A DNA stretch of 13,314 nt from an uncultured Candidatus Melainabacteria bacterium (GTDB taxonomy: Bacteria > Cyanobacteriota > Vampirovibrionia > Gastranaerophilales > Gastranaerophilaceae), in assembly GCA_934692665.1 (NCBI GenBank), contig CAKUUG010000043.1, forward strand, positions 1 through 13,314, read 5' to 3'. Below are positions 1 through 6,836 of the stretch, piece by piece. Made by a program: the position numbers and the translations under genes. Each line of letters begins with the position of its first letter. Within the stretch, counting starts at the first letter, position 1. The notes below the pieces were generated by a model. That model saw nothing but the letters and a program-made list of their open reading frames with translations. It was not told where the DNA came from and did no database searches.

Positions 1-2
1 AT

Positions 3-530
3 CCTGATGTTATTTTGATGGATATAGGTTTGCCAAAAATTGACGGAATTAGTGCAACAAAAAAAATTAAAGAAGAATTGAAATTAGATTGTGCGATTTT
101 GATGTTTACATCAAGGGATGAAAAAGAAGATGTTTTTGCCTCTTTTAAAGCAGGGGCGGATGGCTATATTATGAAAGGCACAAGTGCCCAAAATCTCGTA
201 AACGCAATTAATACAGTTTATGATCATAGCGCTTGGATTGACTCTAATATTGCAAGAGTGGTTTTATCAAACATTCAACACGAAGAAGAAACTAAACAAA
301 ATCCCAAAACCAAATCTCAAAAAGAAGCAAACAAAAAATACGGTTTAACAAAAAAAGAGCTTGAGGTTTTGTCTTTAATTGTTGATGGTTTATCTAATCA
401 AGAAATCTCTGAAAAACTTGTGGTTGCACTATCAACAACAAAAGCTCATGTGCATAATATTTTACAAAAATTATATTTAACAGATAGAACAAAAGCAGCT
501 ATTGTTGCTCTGAAAGAAGGATTAGTTTAA
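3..530 (+). CDS. NarL/FixJ-family response regulator (5' partial)
   Basis: This is the C-terminal part of a two-component response regulator. The reading frame is open from base 3 and reads PDVILMDIGLP, so the gene starts before the window and the TTG at 15 is an internal Leu codon. The Asp codon at 21-23 in LMDIGLP is the expected phospho-acceptor. The MFTS and YIMKG segments supply the conserved Thr/Ser and Lys of the receiver domain. After a charged linker (about bases 285-335), a LuxR-type helix-turn-helix runs from LTKKELEVLSLIVDGLSNQE to TKAHVHNILQKL. The protein probably binds DNA when phosphorylated; the partner kinase is not in the window and may lie upstream. Its stop is 2 bp before the next ATG, so it probably shares an operon with the secreted protein and the adaptor gene, and it may regulate that operon. 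The family call is firm; the target is inferred. Confidence 0.93.
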   Translation, partial: PDVILMDIGLPKIDGISATKKIKEELKLDCAILMFTSRDEKEDVFASFKAGADGYIMKGTSAQNLVNAINTVYDHSAWIDSNIARVVLSNIQHEEETKQNPKTKSQKEANKKYGLTKKELEVLSLIVDGLSNQEISEKLVVALSTTKAHVHNILQKLYLTDRTKAAIVALKEGLV

Positions 531-532
531 AA

Positions 533-1483
533 ATGAGAAAATTGTTTTTCTTGTTTTTAGCTTTTATATTTTTTGTAAATTCGAGTTTTTGTTTTGAATT
601 CAAAAATCCATTCAAAAAGCCTCAAGTCATTGAAAAAGAAAAAATCCCCGAAACAAAACAAGAATGGGAAGAAAAAGCTCAGAATGTTCCTCTTGAAGAA
701 AGAAAATTAGACCCTTATAAAAATCCCGAAACAGACAAAAAAACAATCTACAATACTCCGCATTTTGTTTTTGAATTGTATAACAATCCTCCCGGAATGA
801 GAAAACTTGATATTTCTGATATCAAAAAAAATCTCTATTCTTACCCTTATGCTGTTTCTGACAACAAATGTCACTATGTAGCATATCCCAGATATTATTT
901 TTCACCCGATATAAACCAAATATCATCTGAGTTTTTTGTTGAAGAATTGGACACAACAAAAACAAAAGTAAAAAGAATGCTAGATTACAATCACAACCAA
1001 AAACCAAGAAACTCGATTATTGTTTCAGGAAAAAGAGAGCATTATCCAAATTTGTTCAGCGGATTGTCTTTGGTTGATTGGAGCAAAGATGGGAAAAAAC
1101 TACTTATACAAGAAAAAGTAGGCTCTACCTTAAATGGAATATACAAAACATATCTTTATGTCCATTTTATGGAAAACGAAATAACACAAGGCTACACAAT
1201 AAAATTAGATAATCTTGACAACGCTATAAAAAAATATTTTCTACATTATCAAAATATACAAATAGTCAAATATCGCTACGATATTGAGCCATTAGGTTTT
1301 AGTCAAGACAACGAGAATATTATTATTACTTTTGCTTATGTGTATGACAAAAATATGAACAAAATATTTTTGGGTGCTTGGGGATACAACATTTCAAACA
1401 ATGAAATTATACTTTTATCTACAACACAGACCCAATTTCCGATTAGTGCAAATGGCTTAATACTTGTAAAATCTATCGATTAA
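533..1483 (+). CDS. Secreted beta-propeller-like protein of unknown function
   Basis: A 316-aa protein I cannot assign to a named family. Residues 1-20 form a signal peptide (MRK, then a Phe/Leu-rich core, then SSFC before FEFKNPF). The Cys lacks a lipobox, so export as a soluble periplasmic protein is more likely than lipidation. Residues 25-75 are charged and Pro-rich. From about 105 on there are three segments with the feel of TolB/PD40 propeller blades: 106-140, 179-214 (VDWSKDGKKLLIQEK, close to the usual WSPDGK motif) and 254-296 (LGFSQDNENIIITF followed by strands). Three blades are too few for a closed propeller, so others may be diverged or the fold may differ. The ATG is 2 bp after the regulator stop, with AAGGA at 517-521 inside the upstream gene, suggesting translational coupling. 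Context suggests an envelope role tied to the adaptor that follows. Confidence 0.75.
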   Translation: MRKLFFLFLAFIFFVNSSFCFEFKNPFKKPQVIEKEKIPETKQEWEEKAQNVPLEERKLDPYKNPETDKKTIYNTPHFVFELYNNPPGMRKLDISDIKKNLYSYPYAVSDNKCHYVAYPRYYFSPDINQISSEFFVEELDTTKTKVKRMLDYNHNQKPRNSIIVSGKREHYPNLFSGLSLVDWSKDGKKLLIQEKVGSTLNGIYKTYLYVHFMENEITQGYTIKLDNLDNAIKKYFLHYQNIQIVKYRYDIEPLGFSQDNENIIITFAYVYDKNMNKIFLGAWGYNISNNEIILLSTTQTQFPISANGLILVKSID

Positions 1484-1529
1484 ACAAAAGAGCATTTTTT
1501 TGATTTTTAAAAGAAAATAAAATTTAAAA

Positions 1530-2558
1530 ATGAGAAAAATATTCTTGATTATTGTTTTTTGTTTGTTATTTATAACAGGTTGTAATAATTCAAAAAAAGA
1601 AACTATAGAAACCTACAAAATTCTATCTGCACCTAAAAAAACATTCTTAGGAACAGTAAAATTTCAACACACGGCTTATTTATCTTTTCAAGAAGACGGA
1701 GTTATTACATACATTCCTTTTAGTAAAGGGGATTTTGTTAAAAAAGGACAAATAATTGCAAAAATTGATGACACGCTATACAAAATCAGAAAAAGTGAAG
1801 AATTGGCAAGCCTGTCTGAAAAAGAAGTAGAATACAAACAATCAAAAAACTATTTTAAAAGAATGTCTATATTACATTCAGCAGGAGGGGTTTCTGATAA
1901 TGATTGGGAAGATGCTGATTTTAATATGAAAGCAAAAGCAAAACAGATTTCTCTTCAAAAAGAAAAAATTCATTATATAGAAAAACAGCTTGCTTATACT
2001 ATTTTGACTTCTCCCTATGATGGATATATTTTAGAAAAAACGGGCGAAGTTGGAGAATACACAACAGCATCCAAAGTAGTGTTGACCATTATAAATTCGC
2101 CTAAAACTCAACTGGAAGTCATGGTTTCTTCAGACGTTGTTAATGATTTAAAATTAAACGATGAAATTGTTGCTTTTAGAAACAATGTTTCTTACAAAGG
2201 AAATATTGCTCACATTTCACAATCAAGCAGCAACTCCGGAGGTTATTTGATAAAGATTTTTTTGGACAATTTTTATCCGGATTTAAAAGAAGGAATGAAC
2301 GCTGATGTAGAATTTTTGAATCTTGGTAATAATTCTATTTTTATTCCGATAAATTCAATCATAAAAGAAAATGGGGAAAACTATGTTTACAAAATAGATA
2401 ATATAAAAAACAAAGAAGGCACAATCAAAAAAATTGAAATCCAAACGGGGAAAATGGTTGATGAGAATATAGAAGTATTAAAAAATTTGAAACAAAATGA
2501 CATTATTATTTTAAAAGGACAAAGTTATGTTAAAGAAAATTCAAAAATTAAAATATAG
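1530..2558 (+). CDS. RND-type periplasmic adaptor (membrane fusion) lipoprotein
   Basis: A 342-aa adaptor of the HlyD/AcrA type, which normally links an inner-membrane RND pump to an outer-membrane channel. Residues 1-18 are a lipoprotein signal with lipobox ITGC (Cys18 is the likely lipidation site). The first lipoyl half is near 50-80 (GVITYIPFSKGDFVKKGQII), a short helical hairpin spans about 85-155, and the second lipoyl half is 156-187 (TSPYDGYILEKTGEVGEY). A beta-barrel follows (about 190-262, with LKEGMNADVEF), then a membrane-proximal domain to the end. Length and domain order are normal for the family. There is no clear Shine-Dalgarno sequence before the ATG. The start context closely resembles that of the gene before it (AAAAATGAGAAAA). 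Its 3' end overlaps the next gene by 32 bp, the position where a pump gene is expected. Substrate unknown. Confidence 0.88.
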   Translation: MRKIFLIIVFCLLFITGCNNSKKETIETYKILSAPKKTFLGTVKFQHTAYLSFQEDGVITYIPFSKGDFVKKGQIIAKIDDTLYKIRKSEELASLSEKEVEYKQSKNYFKRMSILHSAGGVSDNDWEDADFNMKAKAKQISLQKEKIHYIEKQLAYTILTSPYDGYILEKTGEVGEYTTASKVVLTIINSPKTQLEVMVSSDVVNDLKLNDEIVAFRNNVSYKGNIAHISQSSSNSGGYLIKIFLDNFYPDLKEGMNADVEFLNLGNNSIFIPINSIIKENGENYVYKIDNIKNKEGTIKKIEIQTGKMVDENIEVLKNLKQNDIIILKGQSYVKENSKIKI

Positions 2559-3960
2559 CTTTTGTTTTCTCTTGTTTTTTATTATTGGGATTTTTTGTTT
2601 TGAAAATTTTAAAAATGGCTTCGATGTTAGAATTTCAATAAAGCAAAACAATTTTTCGGCCCAAGAAATGGATAATATTTTTGCAAAAAATTTAACGAAT
2701 GAATTTTTAAATATCAAAAACATAAATACAATCTACACTTTTTCTTCAAAAGACTATTGTAATATTTATTTAAAATTCAATTTTCTTTGTCTTAAACCAA
2801 TCAGTAAAGTAAAAATTGTTTTAGACAACTTTTTGTCAAAAACGAAACTAACACCCGAAATCGATTTCGATTTTAGCTACAATGAAAAATACGATTATTT
2901 TTTGCTTATATTCGACAACAAGCAAAATAATTTTATTAATTTAACAAACGATATTTTTAACAAAATAAAATCATTAAAATCAATATCCAAAATTCTGGAT
3001 TTTCAAAACTTTAATTCAATAGACTACATATATTTTAAAAACTCGACTTTATCGACGTATGATATAACTCTTACAGAATTAAAAAACAAAATAAAATCCA
3101 ACAATCAGCAGGAAAACTCTTCAATAAAAGATGGGGTTTTTTCGTATGAAACAAGTACAAATTCAGATATCAACAATATAGAAGACATTAAAAATTCTAC
3201 ATTGTTTTTTCAAGACGACAATTTTTCGAATTATTTTAAAAATATTTTTAAAATAAAAAAAGAAATCTTGAATGATGATTTTTCTGTTTTTTATGACAAA
3301 AACAAAATCAGGTTATTTGCTATAAAAAAACAACCCTTTGTACCGGATTTTGTTTTCGAAATTTTATTAAACAACAATATAAAAACATCCCTAAATTACA
3401 AAATCATAAATACAAAAACTCTCTCGAAAATAGAATTTCAACTAGAAGACAATCCTTCTTCATTGAGTCTTGAAAAAATAAAAAACAAAATCACAGACAA
3501 TTTTGACAACCAAATTTATTTTTTAAAAACAGATCCGCCAAAAATCTCTTTTTTGGATACTTTTAGAGAAATTCAGAAAAACAAAATAGTAATATTAACA
3601 AATAAAAAAAGAAAACTTGAAAATTTTTTAATCAAAAACAATATCAATTTTGAAAAACGAAATCCAAAATCAAAAAAAGAAAAAATCATTTTCTACAACA
3701 TAGACTCTATGCAAATGAACAGCTATTTTCTAAACAAAGAAGAAATAACTGATTCAATCATTGCAAACGACGAGGGACTTGTTTGTGATTATTATTTTGA
3801 TGGTAATACAAGAACAAAAATAATACTAAAAAACGAAGAAAAATCTGATTTTATTTATTCAAAAAAATTTAAAAATCTAATAGATATAAATATGTTCTTA
3901 AAAAAAGAACTAAAAGAAAACTATACTCTCATAATAAGAAAAAATGGAAAAATAATATAA
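2527..3960 (+). CDS. RND-pump-like periplasmic porter protein lacking the transmembrane bundle
   Basis: A 477-aa protein in the slot where an RND pump of about 1000 aa should follow the adaptor. Residues 10-25 form one membrane helix, like RND TM1. Residues 33-85 (VRISIKQNNFSAQEMDNIF, then IKNINTIYTFSSKDYCNIYLKF) follow the pattern of the first porter subdomain. Residues 174-226 (TLSTYDITLTELKNKIKSNN, then a strand-rich stretch to DINNIEDIKNSTLF) resemble the PN2/docking region. From about 297, FQLEDNPSSLSLEKIKNKI resembles the start of the second periplasmic loop. Residues 386-475 (INMFLKKELKENYTLIIRKNGK at its end) resemble its PC2/docking part. The helices that should separate the two loops, and those after them, are absent. 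A strong AAAAGGA at 2513-2519, 7 bp before the ATG, says it is translated. The gene is very rich in Asn, Lys, Ile and Phe. It may be a decayed pump or a re-purposed porter. Homology was judged by eye. Confidence 0.6.
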   Translation: MLKKIQKLKYSFCFLLFFIIGIFCFENFKNGFDVRISIKQNNFSAQEMDNIFAKNLTNEFLNIKNINTIYTFSSKDYCNIYLKFNFLCLKPISKVKIVLDNFLSKTKLTPEIDFDFSYNEKYDYFLLIFDNKQNNFINLTNDIFNKIKSLKSISKILDFQNFNSIDYIYFKNSTLSTYDITLTELKNKIKSNNQQENSSIKDGVFSYETSTNSDINNIEDIKNSTLFFQDDNFSNYFKNIFKIKKEILNDDFSVFYDKNKIRLFAIKKQPFVPDFVFEILLNNNIKTSLNYKIINTKTLSKIEFQLEDNPSSLSLEKIKNKITDNFDNQIYFLKTDPPKISFLDTFREIQKNKIVILTNKKRKLENFLIKNNINFEKRNPKSKKEKIIFYNIDSMQMNSYFLNKEEITDSIIANDEGLVCDYYFDGNTRTKIILKNEEKSDFIYSKKFKNLIDINMFLKKELKENYTLIIRKNGKII

Positions 3961-3962
3961 AA

Positions 3963-3982
3963 GCCCATCAATATCGATGGGC
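3963..3982 (+). terminator. GC-rich hairpin after the adaptor operon
   Basis: A perfect 7-bp stem GCCCATC / GATGGGC with a 6-nt AATATC loop begins 2 bp after the stop codon of the RND-like gene. In such AT-rich surroundings a GC-rich stem here is likely to end transcription or protect the mRNA 3' end. No T-run follows directly; the first T-rich stretch begins near 4016, so it is not a classical intrinsic terminator. Confidence 0.5.
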
Positions 3983-4071
3983 ATAAACATATTCTCTCTC
4001 TATAAGCTTCCTCGGTTTTATTAATTTTATTTTATTATTTTTTAATTATTATCGTTTGTGCTTACATATAT

Positions 4072-4240
4072 ATAAAGTATATAAGATTTCTTAAATTGCT
4101 TATTTAAATTAATATATTTACATTTCTTTACATTTATCAAAAAGCCTCTGTGTGGCAGGGCTTCATCTAAAATACAAGTATTAAGTTTTGTAAAAGAAAT
4201 TTATAAAAATAGGCAAATATTTCACGCATATATACTTTAT
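4072..4240. repeat. Separated 12-nt inverted repeat upstream of the RelA/SpoT-domain gene
   Basis: ATAAAGTATATA at 4072-4083 is the exact reverse complement of TATATACTTTAT at 4229-4240, and similarity continues with one mismatch into the flanking TATAT. The arms are 145 nt apart and enclose the TTTACA repeats and the hairpin at 4142-4163. In DNA this AT-rich the match could be chance. It could also be paired operator half-sites, because the right arm overlaps the likely promoter area. Confidence 0.35.
4142..4163 (-). terminator. Hairpin that reads as an intrinsic terminator on the minus strand
   Basis: AAGCC-T-CTG (4142-4150) pairs with CAG-GGCTT (4156-4163) around a TGTGG loop, with one bulged T. 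On the minus strand the stem ends in GGCTTTTTG, a GC-rich stem with a short T-run, so the shape fits a minus-strand terminator better than a plus-strand one, where CATC follows. No minus-strand gene lies nearby on its right. It would therefore end an unannotated antisense or small transcript, or serve as a structured leader element for the plus-strand gene. Confidence 0.4.
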
Positions 4241-4281
4241 TTATATATAAGATACAAGATTTATTTACAAAGGGAGAGTTT

Positions 4282-6768
4282 ATGATTCCTTCAGTTAACG
4301 ATACAAAATTACAGTTAGACACAACAAATTTAACAAAAGCTACAACATCACCAATCGAAACAAAAGAAGAAAATTCGATTTTTGAAGAAAATTCCACCGA
4401 AAGCGGGTCACTAGAAGAAAATCTAGCAACGCTAAATCAAGAATTCGAAACAACAAAAAAAGAACAAGGAATTTTCGGAAATCTTTGGAACGGATTTAAA
4501 AACCTTACAGGTTTGGGATTAAGTTCCAATGATGTACAAGATAAAATAGAAGACTACAAAAATGGAAAAATAACATTTGAAGAAGCCTTCAACACGATAG
4601 AAAGCTATCAATCAAAACAAAGCGGTATGATTGATTTGGCAGCAAACGTAATTTCAGGCGTTGTAACAGGTACTATCACGGTAGTATCCGGCGGAGCTTT
4701 GACTTTTGCAGGTGTTGCAGCAGGTGCAGCAATAGGCGGCGGTTTAAAAGCCGGCATAAAAACTCTTGATAGAGCAACAAACGAAATTGAAAATGATGCA
4801 TTAGACCTAAAACAAATAACAAAAGATACAATAACAGGTGCTGTTGATGGTGCAATCAACGTTGCAACTGCCGGAATAGTAAAAGGGGCAGCAGCAGGAA
4901 ACACAATAAAACAAGCTGCAGTGCAAGGTTTTAAAACAGGTGCAATATCAGGTAGTATATCCGGTGCAGCATCAGGTGTTGCTTCTTATGGTGCAGATGT
5001 TTTAACTGAAGAAGATAAAGAATTTGACGCTGGCGAATTGTTAAAAACAACCGCTCAAAACGCAATTATGGGTGGACTTATGGGTGGCGTCATGGGTGGC
5101 GTTACACAAGGCGTTTCTCAAAAAGGTATAAATTCTAAAGCAAATGTACTACCTGAAAATGCAAATGCTTCAGCCGTTGATGATTTTAGCGAAGAAAGTG
5201 CAATGCCAATCAAAAAAGATTATGTTGAAGCAGATATCGATACAACTACAAACTCAATAAAAACACCAGACTATCAAACTTCAGGCGTTGATGATTTTAG
5301 CGAAGAAATTGCAGAAGCTTCAGATTCAATTTTATACAAAGCAGATACAAGTGACGATTTTATAGTAGGATACAGCGAAGAAACTGCAGCACTTTATGAC
5401 AATGATTATATAAAAGCGTATGACAAAGAATACGCAGCATTCTATGAAGAAGGATTTTCTGAACCTAAAGTCAATAGCGAAGTTCCGGCAAACGAAAAAC
5501 TGAAAATCTCCAGAAATAAAAAACTGGACGAAATAGCAGATCCAACAAAACAAACAAACGAATACATAGATAACTACAACTACAAAAACCCCAAAAAACA
5601 ACTTACAGGCGAAACTTTAGCAGCCAAATCACAAGATTTGGAAGATTTGTCCCCAAAAGCACAAGAATTAGCTGAAGTTTTTGATACACAAGTTGAACCG
5701 ACAGCACAACACGTAAACGAAGCTTTTGCCGATAAAACAGATATCGAAGCAATAACAGCGCGTCCAAAAAGCCAACAATCAACTTTTTCAAAACTTGCAA
5801 AAAAAGATATAAAAGGAGATTTAAAGAGTTTAGATTTTGATACTTGTTATGACACAGTAAAAGATGCTGTAGGCGTCAGAATACAAATGAAGAGCTTAAC
5901 AACAGAAGATACAAAAGAAATAGTTGAAAACTTGTTTAGAGAAAACAACATCAACGCAACAATGGATGATTTTGTTAAGTTTTTACAAGATCCAAATTCA
6001 CTTGATTCATCAACTATACAAGCAATGACTGATATGGAAAGCACTATTTTAAATGCTTTAAAAACAAAACAAACAGAATCTACAGTAAAACAACTTATTG
6101 AAGGTGTAAGAAACGGAAGCATAGATATATCAGAATTAAGCAACTATGGTGATGATATAAGTTCATATTTTACAGTAGAACAAATCCATGATATTTCTGA
6201 AGCTTACGTTGAACACGCAAAAGCAATCGGAAGCGACAGAGTATTTGAATTTACAAATAATCAAAAAGTACCATATAACAATGAAGATGGCATCTGCAAC
6301 TATAAAGACCTTAAAAATCCTAGTTTGGTTAGACAATCTAACAAAAGCGCAATTAAAGAATCCGGTTATGCAACATCTCAAATGGATGCAACATGCAAAA
6401 TGCCTGATGGCACAACTGCACACTATGAATTGCAAATAAGAGGTACTGAAGTAAACGCTTTTGGCGATGTTGAACATATTCCATACGATATCAGAACAGG
6501 AAAAATATTTGTTTCAGATTCCAGATATAGCGATATTTATAGTTTAATTGAAAAATTGACAGACCAAGATTTTAATTCATACAACCAATATTTAGCTGCA
6601 ACATACAAAACACTAAGAATGCGTGAATTAGGAATTTTGCCAAAAGATTGTGCATTACCTGAACTTTCAAGTTATTTGAAAAACATTTCACAAGACACCT
6701 TAAACAAACTCGATTGGAACGGTTTGAAAGAGGTTGTTCTAAAAGCAAGTTCAGCTGCAACAAAATAA
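4282..6768 (+). CDS. Polymorphic-toxin-like protein with C-terminal RelA/SpoT synthetase domain
   Basis: An 828-aa protein without a signal peptide. Residues 1-65 are polar and acidic. Residues 66-110 form a small helical unit (GNLWNGFKNLTGLGL...). Residues 118-280 hold three glycine-zipper stretches: 125-158, 204-237 and 263-277 (MGGLMGGVMGGVTQG). Residues 295-395 are an acidic, Tyr-rich linker with VDDFSEE twice. The C-terminal third matches RelA/SpoT nucleotide pyrophosphokinases: ARPKSQQSTFSK (493-504) fits the substrate-binding R-x-K...S...K pattern, KDAVGVRI carries the metal-binding Asp528, and GY (695-696) plus HYELQIRG supply the catalytic Glu716, followed by EHIPYDIR. No HD hydrolase domain is present. 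About 160 residues separate Asp528 from the GY motif, far more than usual. By family knowledge the domain would make (p)ppGpp-like nucleotides, or (p)ppApp as in the Tas1 toxin. Toxin status and delivery are inferred. AGGGAGA at 4271-4277 supports the start. Confidence 0.75.
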   Translation: MIPSVNDTKLQLDTTNLTKATTSPIETKEENSIFEENSTESGSLEENLATLNQEFETTKKEQGIFGNLWNGFKNLTGLGLSSNDVQDKIEDYKNGKITFEEAFNTIESYQSKQSGMIDLAANVISGVVTGTITVVSGGALTFAGVAAGAAIGGGLKAGIKTLDRATNEIENDALDLKQITKDTITGAVDGAINVATAGIVKGAAAGNTIKQAAVQGFKTGAISGSISGAASGVASYGADVLTEEDKEFDAGELLKTTAQNAIMGGLMGGVMGGVTQGVSQKGINSKANVLPENANASAVDDFSEESAMPIKKDYVEADIDTTTNSIKTPDYQTSGVDDFSEEIAEASDSILYKADTSDDFIVGYSEETAALYDNDYIKAYDKEYAAFYEEGFSEPKVNSEVPANEKLKISRNKKLDEIADPTKQTNEYIDNYNYKNPKKQLTGETLAAKSQDLEDLSPKAQELAEVFDTQVEPTAQHVNEAFADKTDIEAITARPKSQQSTFSKLAKKDIKGDLKSLDFDTCYDTVKDAVGVRIQMKSLTTEDTKEIVENLFRENNINATMDDFVKFLQDPNSLDSSTIQAMTDMESTILNALKTKQTESTVKQLIEGVRNGSIDISELSNYGDDISSYFTVEQIHDISEAYVEHAKAIGSDRVFEFTNNQKVPYNNEDGICNYKDLKNPSLVRQSNKSAIKESGYATSQMDATCKMPDGTTAHYELQIRGTEVNAFGDVEHIPYDIRTGKIFVSDSRYSDIYSLIEKLTDQDFNSYNQYLAATYKTLRMRELGILPKDCALPELSSYLKNISQDTLNKLDWNGLKEVVLKASSAATK
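5176..5308 (+). repeat. 22-bp direct repeat encoding VDDFSEE inside the linker
   Basis: An exact 22-bp sequence occurs at 5176-5197 and again at 5287-5308, beginning GTTGATGATTTTAGC in both. It encodes VDDFSEE at residues 299-305 and 336-342. The two copies bound a 111-bp (37-residue) in-frame unit, so unequal recombination would shorten or lengthen the linker without a frameshift. Confidence 0.8.
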
Positions 6769-6795
6769 ATATTATTTTAAAAAGCAAATAAAATA

Positions 6796-6822
6796 TTGTT
6801 TATGTTTTATATGTGATATAAT
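6796..6822 (+). promoter_or_regulatory. Possible extended -10 promoter before the 148-aa gene
   Basis: TGATATAAT at 6814-6822 is a perfect extended -10 box (TG-N-TATAAT). A weak -35 (TTGTTT, 6796-6801) lies 15 bp upstream. Transcription would begin near 6829, inside the ribosome binding site GAAAGGA (6825-6831), so a transcript from here would be nearly leaderless. Either the box is fortuitous or it drives a short-leader message separate from the 828-aa gene. Confidence 0.35.
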
Positions 6823-6836
6823 TTGAAAGGAATTTT

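Larger units (their letters stand above)
3961..4281. other. 321-bp intergenic region with two hairpins and an AT-rich inverted repeat
   Basis: No gene is supported here. The region holds the hairpin at 3963-3982, a T/A-rich stretch (4016-4060), two tandem copies of TTTACATTT (4117-4125 and 4127-4135), a second GC-rich hairpin (4142-4163), paired AT-rich inverted arms (4072-4083 and 4229-4240), and the ribosome binding site of the next gene (AGGGAGA, 4271-4277). The promoter of the 828-aa gene should lie here. TATACT at 4231-4236 and TATATA at 4244-4249 could be -10 boxes, but neither has a convincing -35 partner. Confidence 0.6.

Noticed and set aside
4142..4163. The hairpin as part of a tRNA or riboswitch
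   Set aside because: No cloverleaf, CCA end or known aptamer core surrounds it; it is an isolated 8-bp stem.
3961..4281. A frameshift hiding the missing RND transmembrane helices downstream
   Set aside because: The sequence after the stop has no hydrophobic coding stretch in any frame, and a hairpin starts 2 bp after the stop. The loss is internal and in frame, not a simple frameshift.
4608..4904. A minus-strand open frame of 98 codons opposite the glycine-zipper region
   Set aside because: Its Ala/Pro-rich translation is the mirror of Gly/Ala codons on the plus strand, with no ribosome binding site.
5332..6477. Several minus-strand open frames opposite the 828-aa gene
   Set aside because: They are Cys/Phe/Val-rich shadows without ribosome binding sites, and the plus-strand gene has clear domain matches.
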